A stretch of DNA of 29,262 nt, taken from contig DKIV01000004.1 in the NCBI GenBank assembly GCA_002454425.1, positions 25,854-55,115 on the forward strand, read 5' to 3'. The translations under genes and the position numbers were made by a program. Position 1 is the stretch's first letter. Each line of letters begins with the position of its first letter. The notes under the pieces are model-generated. The model worked only from the letters and a program-made list of their open reading frames with translations. It was not told the DNA's origin and did not search any database. Source of the DNA: Sphingobacteriaceae bacterium UBA6709 (GTDB lineage: Bacteria; Bacteroidota; Bacteroidia; Sphingobacteriales; Sphingobacteriaceae). Positions 25,301 through 29,262 of the stretch are shown here, piece after piece.

Positions 25301-26705
25301 GTAGCGCCAGAATGGGTAGATAAACGATGAGAATGATAATTTCTCCAAAGGCGGCAGCTGATCGTATTTTGGTTGATGAACGATATACTTCCATATTTAT
25401 CTGCTCCTGACTGAGATGTGGGCCTCCAACCTTTGCGAAATGGTGCATACATGCTTCGACAACGATAATGGCACCGTCGACAATAAGACCAAAATCGATT
25501 GCGCCAAGGCTCATCAGGTTGCCCGAAACACCAAAGCTCCGCATCATCGCGATAGCGAAAAGCATCGCCAATGGAATTACCGAAGCTACAATGATGCCGG
25601 CTCTCAGGTTACCGAGAAATAGCACCAGCACAAAGATCACAATAAGTGCCCCCTCAATGAGGTTCCTGGCGACAGTACTTATTGTGCGGTCGACTAATGC
25701 GCTGCGGTCAAGAAAGGCTTCGATGCTGACGCCTTCGGGGAGCGTTTTTTGAATGCGACTGATTTTAGTCTTTACAGCTTCTACTACTTGTTTTGCATTT
25801 GCCCCCTTCAGCATCATTACAATGCCGCCTACCGCTTCTCCCTGACTTTTGTCGCTGGCACGTGTTAGTGCTCCATAACGTATAGCATTTCCGATCTTTA
25901 CTGTAGCAAGGTCGCGGATAAGCAGGGGAGGACCTCCATCGGTATTTTTGACAACTATCTTGTTGATATCGTCGACGTTCTCGATAAGGCCCTCTGTTCT
26001 GATGAAGTACGCCGTCGGCTTTTTGTCTATATAGGCGCCTCCGGCGTTGCGGTTATTATCCTTCAACGCTTTAAACACATCTGTAATACTGATGTTGTAG
26101 CTGCGGAGCTTGTCGGGATCAAGACCTATTTCGTATTGCTTCAACAGACCGCCAAAACTATTGACGTCGGCTACCCCGGGGATGCCAAGCAACTGACGGC
26201 GCAGCACCCAATCCTGAATGCCGCGCAGTTCGCGGGCGTCATATTTTTTTTCATATCCCGTCTTGGCATGGATAACATATTGATAGATTTCTCCTAGGCC
26301 GGTTGAAATTGGGGCAATTTCAGGGCTTGCAACATCCGCGGGAATGTTGTTGCGCGCCTCATTAAGCTTTTCGCTTACCTGCTGCCGCGCCCAGTAGATG
26401 TCGGCGGCATCTTTAAAGACGATGGTTACTACCGATATTCCAAACCGGGAGATGGACCGTATTTCCTCTTTTTCAGGAATTGTCGACATGGCCTGTTCTA
26501 TGGGATAAGTTATTAGTCGCTCGACTTCCTGTGCCGCCAGGGAGGGCGAGGTGGTGATTACTTGTACCTGATTGTTCGTGATGTCGGGAGTAGCGTCAAT
26601 GGGCAGATCTTTCAGCGAATAAAGTCCCCCGACAATTAGTCCTAGTGTCAGTAAAGTAATTATCAGCTTGTTTTCAATAGAAAATTTGATGATTTTATTG
26701 AGCAT
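22332..26705 (-). CDS. CzcA-type heavy-metal RND pump fused to CzcC/TolC-like outer-membrane factor
   Basis: A 1457-residue fusion. Residues 1-1045 are a complete HME-RND proton/metal antiporter (N-terminal FSIENKLIITLLTLGL helix, large periplasmic loops, about 12 membrane helices), with the family's charged TM4 motif DFGLIVDGAIIVVE (D404, D410, E417). The porter-domain segment QPIQLRSNELISGVRQDI resembles CzcA/CnrA and lacks the Met residues of CusA, so divalent ions (Co, Zn, Cd, Ni) are likelier than copper. From M1046 the chain continues with a signal-peptide-like segment (MRAMFLVCMGLLLTNTIKAQ) and a full TolC/CzcC outer-membrane factor of about 390 residues, with two helical repeats. The fusion is in one clean frame. 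Such fusions are known in Bacteroidota; cleavage at the internal signal is inferred. Confidence 0.93.
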   Translation of the reverse strand: MLNKIIKFSIENKLIITLLTLGLIVGGLYSLKDLPIDATPDITNNQVQVITTSPSLAAQEVERLITYPIEQAMSTIPEKEEIRSISRFGISVVTIVFKDAADIYWARQQVSEKLNEARNNIPADVASPEIAPISTGLGEIYQYVIHAKTGYEKKYDARELRGIQDWVLRRQLLGIPGVADVNSFGGLLKQYEIGLDPDKLRSYNISITDVFKALKDNNRNAGGAYIDKKPTAYFIRTEGLIENVDDINKIVVKNTDGGPPLLIRDLATVKIGNAIRYGALTRASDKSQGEAVGGIVMMLKGANAKQVVEAVKTKISRIQKTLPEGVSIEAFLDRSALVDRTISTVARNLIEGALIVIFVLVLFLGNLRAGIIVASVIPLAMLFAIAMMRSFGVSGNLMSLGAIDFGLIVDGAIIVVEACMHHFAKVGGPHLSQEQINMEVYRSSTKIRSAAAFGEIIILIVYLPILALQGIEGKMFRPMAQTVAFAILGAFMLSLTYVPMISSVLLGRDLAGKKNISERFMNYLYKQYHQIIIAALRRKLMITITAIGLLFISVILFFRMGAEFIPTLEEGDLAVETRLLTGSSLSQTIDKVNQASSILLKNFPEVKEVVGKIGAPEIPTDPMPMEACDLTIMLKDKDEWTSANSREELTNKMSEALKLIPGVSFGFSQPIQLRSNELISGVRQDIGIKIFGDDIETLSKLSAAVARIAGSVAGAKDLYVEQIEGLPQIVVQINRDKIAQYGLSVEDVNIAVNAAFAGQAAGLIYEGEQRYDMVLRLSQQNRKSIDDVKGIFISSSTGLQIPLDQLANIIYKPGPNQIQREDTRRRIVVGLNVRGRDIQSVVNEIQDKIGKNIKLPTGYYVNYGGQFENLKAATSRLLLAVPLALALILVLLYLTFRSVKYSILIFTAIPMAAIGGILSLILRDMPFSISAGVGFIALFGVAVLNGIVLITEFNRLKKEGSLSIDDIVIQGTTTRLRPVLMTAAVASMGFLPMALSNAAGAEVQRPLATVVIGGLVSSTLLTLIVLPILYTYVEQWRHRGRNFRQMRAMFLVCMGLLLTNTIKAQQGQQKMSMDQAVHIALQNNQNIRAAQLEITRQQTLRAASIDPGKTSVELQYGQINSSQRDNNISISQNIPFPGVFRGKAQLAGAHVRAAQTELSVQNNELRYRVRVAYTQLSYFLALQSFYKQQDSIFSDFHKAARLRYQTGESTLLEATSAETQRNDVRNQQRQNLADIKSWQAALKRLLNISAEILPGEGDFINVELTNISTDSTLSNNPLMARQHQELEIAGKIVQLERALAAPDFSIGYFNQSILDSEDARGPGNNGSRGQRFQGVQAAIAIPLFFKPFSSRIKAAKIEKDIAQARLKAVNNNLLGEHAQAYQELNKNTQSLSYYHDDALPNAALILKQAQVAFQNGEIGYVEYLQALRTSSEIRLSYLKAINQYKLSSYQINYLTGI

Positions 26706-26936
26706 CTTACGTTGTTATATGGCTAATGGCTGATACGCCCAGCTTCGGAAGAAAACGATATAGGCAGGCACTGCTACACTGCTTTCCTGCTGATAATTGG
26801 TCGCGTTAGCGGACCATTTATGCAGGTCGGATGCACAAAGCCTGTCATACCGATTCCTGCAGATGCAGTTCGCGTATGCAATCCATGAAATAATGATTAA
26901 ATCCGGCGAGAACGTCCGGTATATGAATGAAGATGT

Positions 26937-27257
26937 TTAAGCCCGGGGTTTAGGAGGTTGCCATATAGAAAGATAGACGCTGGGTGGCTGTTGCGCGAGA
27001 TATGGCGAATAGCTGGGCGAATATGTCTGATGCTGGGTATAGATATATATACTATGCTGTATTATGCTTGGCGTAGCGCAACATCCGCATTGACAAAATG
27101 GTCCGCATTGATCTTTGCTGTCCTGCGCGTGGTCATCAGTATGTTGCTTGTTTATGAGGATAGAACTCTGGGATGTCGCAGTGCCGGATTGGTCCTCGCA
27201 CGGTATAAATACCTGGACAAATACGATCATACAACATACAAGAGCGATAAACCTCAT
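26937..27257 (-). CDS. Small exported Cys/His-rich protein (DUF6660-like)
   Basis: A 106-residue protein with an N-terminal hydrophobic signal (MRFIALVCCMIVFVQVFIPC), a polar stretch with HTDDHAQD, then a dense cysteine cluster CGPFCQCGCC (51-60, five Cys) and a Tyr/Pro/Gln-rich tail. It resembles the small DUF6660 proteins found beside metal-efflux genes in Bacteroidota; that name is from memory. It is 231 bp upstream of the pump on the same strand. A periplasmic metal-binding or sensing role is inferred from composition and position. The frame opens two codons earlier at a TTG; the ATG at 27257 is preferred. Confidence 0.7.
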   Translation of the reverse strand: MRFIALVCCMIVFVQVFIPCEDQSGTATSQSSILINKQHTDDHAQDSKDQCGPFCQCGCCATPSIIQHSIYIYTQHQTYSPSYSPYLAQQPPSVYLSIWQPPKPRA

Positions 27258-27300
27258 AAACAATGATACAAAATATCTTACACGATTTCAATTGTCTGCA

Positions 27301-27317
27301 CGGCATTTTTGATGCCG
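27301..27317 (-). terminator. Short stem-loop after acyltransferase gene
   Basis: CGGCAT and ATGCCG form a perfect 6-bp stem around TTTTG, 19 bases past the acyltransferase stop. The stem is short with no T-tract on the minus strand, so this is a weak candidate. Confidence 0.3.
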
Positions 27318-27335
27318 CGCCATGTCGCGCACCAC

Positions 27336-28487
27336 TTAAATAGTTCTATTAGCCAATTTCTTTTTTAGCATGCGTTTTGTAAGGTAAGCCCTAAAGGGCT
27401 CGTCATATAGCTTTAGACAGATATATGCCAGAACGATACTTCCTACAACCAGGGCAATGGCTCCCGGAAGCGATTGCTGAAAAGTTAGCTGCTCGTTTTT
27501 TACCCACGCGTAGTATAGGTAGATAAATGGATAGTGCACCATATAAAGCGGATATGACAGGTCGCCGAGGAATTTACATAGCCTTGTGCTAACCTTGCCG
27601 GTAATTTTTCCCGATGCGCCAAGGAATACCAATGCCGGAAATAGTATGATGGTGCAAAAGGAATCGTAAATGCCATTCATCCAGAAGTGCTCATTTCCGC
27701 CGATGCGTGGCACTGCCAACACAACTATAACGATCAGACTGCAAATGCCAAATGCGCCTTTGATGTGTATGGGCTTAAAGATTCGCGATAGCAATAGTCC
27801 CGCGGAGAAGGAAAAGAGTAGTCGTAAGGAACCGCCGATAATATTGTCCTGCGTAAGAGCGAATCCTGCGCATATATCGCCCAACGGTCCAAAGATGGCG
27901 AAGGCGGCCAGTCCGCAGGCAAACAGTACCACTAAAGCGGTCAGCGCTTTTGTTGGAAGCTTCCTGATGATCAATACATACAGGATATTACCGATGTATT
28001 CGAAGAATAGCGACCAGCTGGGGCCATTCAGCGGATACATTTCCCCGACTCCCCGTATCTCATTAGCCGGCGTTGCCGGAATCAAAAGCGCATTGATAAG
28101 TGTGGCACCAACCAATGCACCGATGGATACTTTAGAGACGTCCCAAGTTTCACAACCCTGTGTATAAAACATGATCGCGCCGATAACCGCACCGATAATA
28201 ACCATGGGATGTAAACGGATAAACCTTCGTTTTAAGAATTCTAAAGTACTCATTGTCTTCAGGCGGTCGTCGTAAGCGTAGCCGACCACGAACCCTGATA
28301 ATATAAAGAAGAAATCCACCGCCAGATAGCCGTGATTTATACGCTGATCGACGTGACTCGTAGCAAAGGCTTCAAACAAGTGAAAGCATACTACCATGAG
28401 CGCCGCAACGCCGCGCAGGCCATCGAGAATATTGTAATGTGGTTTGGTATCGGAAAAGGAGGAGGAAGGCGAAATGTTTTCTGGCAT
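27336..28487 (-). CDS. Acyltransferase 3 family membrane protein (OafA/YrhL-like)
   Basis: A 383-residue inner-membrane protein that would transfer an acyl (often acetyl) group to a surface polysaccharide or lipid; the substrate is unknown. It starts with a short cytoplasmic tail, then LDGLRGVAALMVVCFHLFEAF, which carries the conserved Arg and His of the family, followed by about ten hydrophobic helices. The RRFIRLHP motif after helix 2 and GPSWSLFFEYIGN are also family signatures. The C-terminus is basic (KRMLKKKLANRTI). The length is typical for the membrane domain alone, with no SGNH domain. A consensus -7 promoter element lies 46 bp upstream. Confidence 0.9.
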   Translation of the reverse strand: MPENISPSSSFSDTKPHYNILDGLRGVAALMVVCFHLFEAFATSHVDQRINHGYLAVDFFFILSGFVVGYAYDDRLKTMSTLEFLKRRFIRLHPMVIIGAVIGAIMFYTQGCETWDVSKVSIGALVGATLINALLIPATPANEIRGVGEMYPLNGPSWSLFFEYIGNILYVLIIRKLPTKALTALVVLFACGLAAFAIFGPLGDICAGFALTQDNIIGGSLRLLFSFSAGLLLSRIFKPIHIKGAFGICSLIVIVVLAVPRIGGNEHFWMNGIYDSFCTIILFPALVFLGASGKITGKVSTRLCKFLGDLSYPLYMVHYPFIYLYYAWVKNEQLTFQQSLPGAIALVVGSIVLAYICLKLYDEPFRAYLTKRMLKKKLANRTI

Positions 28488-28532
28488 TATTGAGCGGTTT
28501 AATTATTCTGAGTTTTCTGTTTAGGAAAAGTA

Positions 28533-28540
28533 CAAAAATA
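28533..28540 (-). promoter_or_regulatory. -7 element for acyltransferase gene
   Basis: On the minus strand this reads TATTTTTG, an exact TAnnTTTG. Transcription would start about 40 bases before the acyltransferase ATG. I see no good -33 element, so confidence is moderate. Confidence 0.4.
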
Positions 28541-28766
28541 ATTGCTTTCAGAAAGGTTTATATGAATGTTCTTTGCATTTATTCGATAGATTGTTGTAAA
28601 TCCGATGGATGCCCTGAAATTTATTCTTATGGAATATTTTCTAACGAATCAGGAGATGCCCGGTTTGATTATTTCTATCTCTCCCAATGATGATAAGGCG
28701 AAATAGTCGAAATCTTGCTTTCTGGGGAAGGAGTGGCCGGATTTTTCAGATAACATCTGCATCTGA

Positions 28767-28817
28767 TTATTAAAGCAAGATAAGGATTTTGTTTAAACCC
28801 TTATCTTGCTTTAATAA
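28767..28817. repeat. 19-bp perfect hairpin
   Basis: Arms 28767-28785 and 28799-28817 are perfectly complementary over 19 bp, with a 13-base loop. It is about 280 bp upstream of the acyltransferase start and next to no visible stop codon. There is no T-tract on either side. It could be a terminator for a gene whose body is not recognisable, or a dispersed palindromic repeat. Confidence 0.55.
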
Positions 28818-29176
28818 CCGTCTTACTTTAATTGAAAAGGCGGAATATCCTGTCTTTTCTAATTCTCCTGCCCGATCGTGCATAGATCTACCAATTTTAT
28901 TGCTGTTTTTCAATCCATCGATATTCTACCCCGTTGAAATTTTTAAATCGAATCAGCTTCTGAAAATGTATCCATTGTCGATGGAGATAGAAAGTAAATT
29001 TCAAATAATTTAAGATTTAACTGCAAGTGTTATTTAGTTTCCTTAATTGTTTGATTTTGAATAAATACCTCCTTTATAGCTTATTGTAAGTGTCGGCGTG
29101 TCGGTTAAAATAATTTCTTAATTCTTTGTAAGATTTATTTTTGTTACAGTATTTGTTTTTCATGGTCGAAGGGGCT

Positions 29177-29196
29177 GCTACCTACCTGGTTCGAGT
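29177..29196 (-). repeat. Right copy of terminal inverted repeat
   Basis: This 20-mer equals the reverse complement of bases 1-20 except for the central base. The TTCGAGT part looks like a tRNA T-loop, but the flanks do not form a T-stem, so it is not a tRNA end. Confidence 0.6.
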
Positions 29197-29262
29197 CTGA
29201 CTCGGGACTGCTTCGTACCTGACAGCACTCGTCATCGACATTTCATGGGCATTTCATCGACA

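Larger units (their letters stand above)
28488..29262. other. Non-coding right edge
   Basis: About 775 bp without a convincing gene. It holds the acyltransferase promoter (28533-28540), a 19-bp perfect hairpin (28767-28817), an exact plus-strand TAnnTTTG element (TATTTTTG, 29136-29143, no clear -33), and the inverted repeat 29177-29196. The last 65 bases are more GC-rich and contain CATCGACA twice. Short frames here have no coding character. A rightward gene may begin beyond the window. Confidence 0.55.

Noticed and set aside
28560..28690. 42-codon plus-strand frame with several Cys
   Set aside because: No ribosome site, promoter or family resemblance; AT-rich non-coding composition.
28789..29013. 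74-codon TTG-initiated frame
   Set aside because: It starts inside the hairpin loop and has no coding signature.
29177..29200. Possible tRNA 3' end (GGTTCGAGTC resembles a T-loop)
   Set aside because: The bases around the loop do not form a T-stem, and no anticodon or D-arm is found upstream on either copy.

Overview
The window reads as a chromosomal segment of a Bacteroidota bacterium, most likely a Sphingobacteriaceae member (Pedobacter or Mucilaginibacter type). The support is a SusC/SusD outer-membrane pair, secreted glycosidases with signal peptides, a CzcA pump fused to its own outer-membrane factor, a small Crp/Fnr regulator, a DUF2200 protein, and promoter -7 elements of the form TAnnTTTG with little Shine-Dalgarno signal. 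I see no rRNA, tRNA, CRISPR array, transposase, phage or plasmid gene. The genus is inference; the phylum is well supported.

Layout. 1-493: no gene, with an end repeat and a long hairpin. 494-4274 (minus): a cytoplasmic Xaa-Pro aminopeptidase and an exported dipeptidyl peptidase IV, both proline-specific. 4662-5168 (plus): a GNAT acetyltransferase. 5193-16695: a glycan-utilisation locus made of a GH110-type alpha-galactosidase (minus), a 650-bp control region, SusC and SusD (plus), and a 1283-codon multidomain GH31 glycosidase (minus). The GH31 gene is interrupted by one in-frame TAG where a tryptophan codon is expected, three codons after the likely catalytic nucleophile. 17015-19365 (plus): a Crp/Fnr regulator and dihydroxy-acid dehydratase ilvD. 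19426-20923 (minus): DUF2200 and a secreted five-bladed beta-propeller glycosidase-like protein. 21086-27257 (minus): a heavy-metal efflux cluster of lipoprotein adaptor, CzcA-CzcC fusion and a small Cys/His-rich exported protein. 27336-28487 (minus): an acyltransferase-3 membrane protein. 28488-29262: no gene, with a 19-bp perfect hairpin and the partner of the end repeat.

How the genes may work together. GH110 enzymes remove terminal alpha-1,3-linked galactose. The GH31 protein has the catalytic motifs and the FN3, F5/8C and dockerin accessory domains that I associate with the GH31 alpha-N-acetylgalactosaminidase group. With SusC/SusD for capture and import, this suggests use of alpha-Gal or alpha-GalNAc capped glycoproteins (blood-group-like or mucin-like). 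The two proline-specific peptidases next to it would fit a proline-rich glycoprotein backbone, but that link is inference. If the TAG is real, the GalNAc-directed part of the locus is broken in this strain.

Control signals: an FNR-like box and a second palindrome lie upstream of the Crp/Fnr gene, two near-identical 13-bp direct repeats spaced 20 bp lie upstream of susC, and strong hairpins lie between convergent genes.
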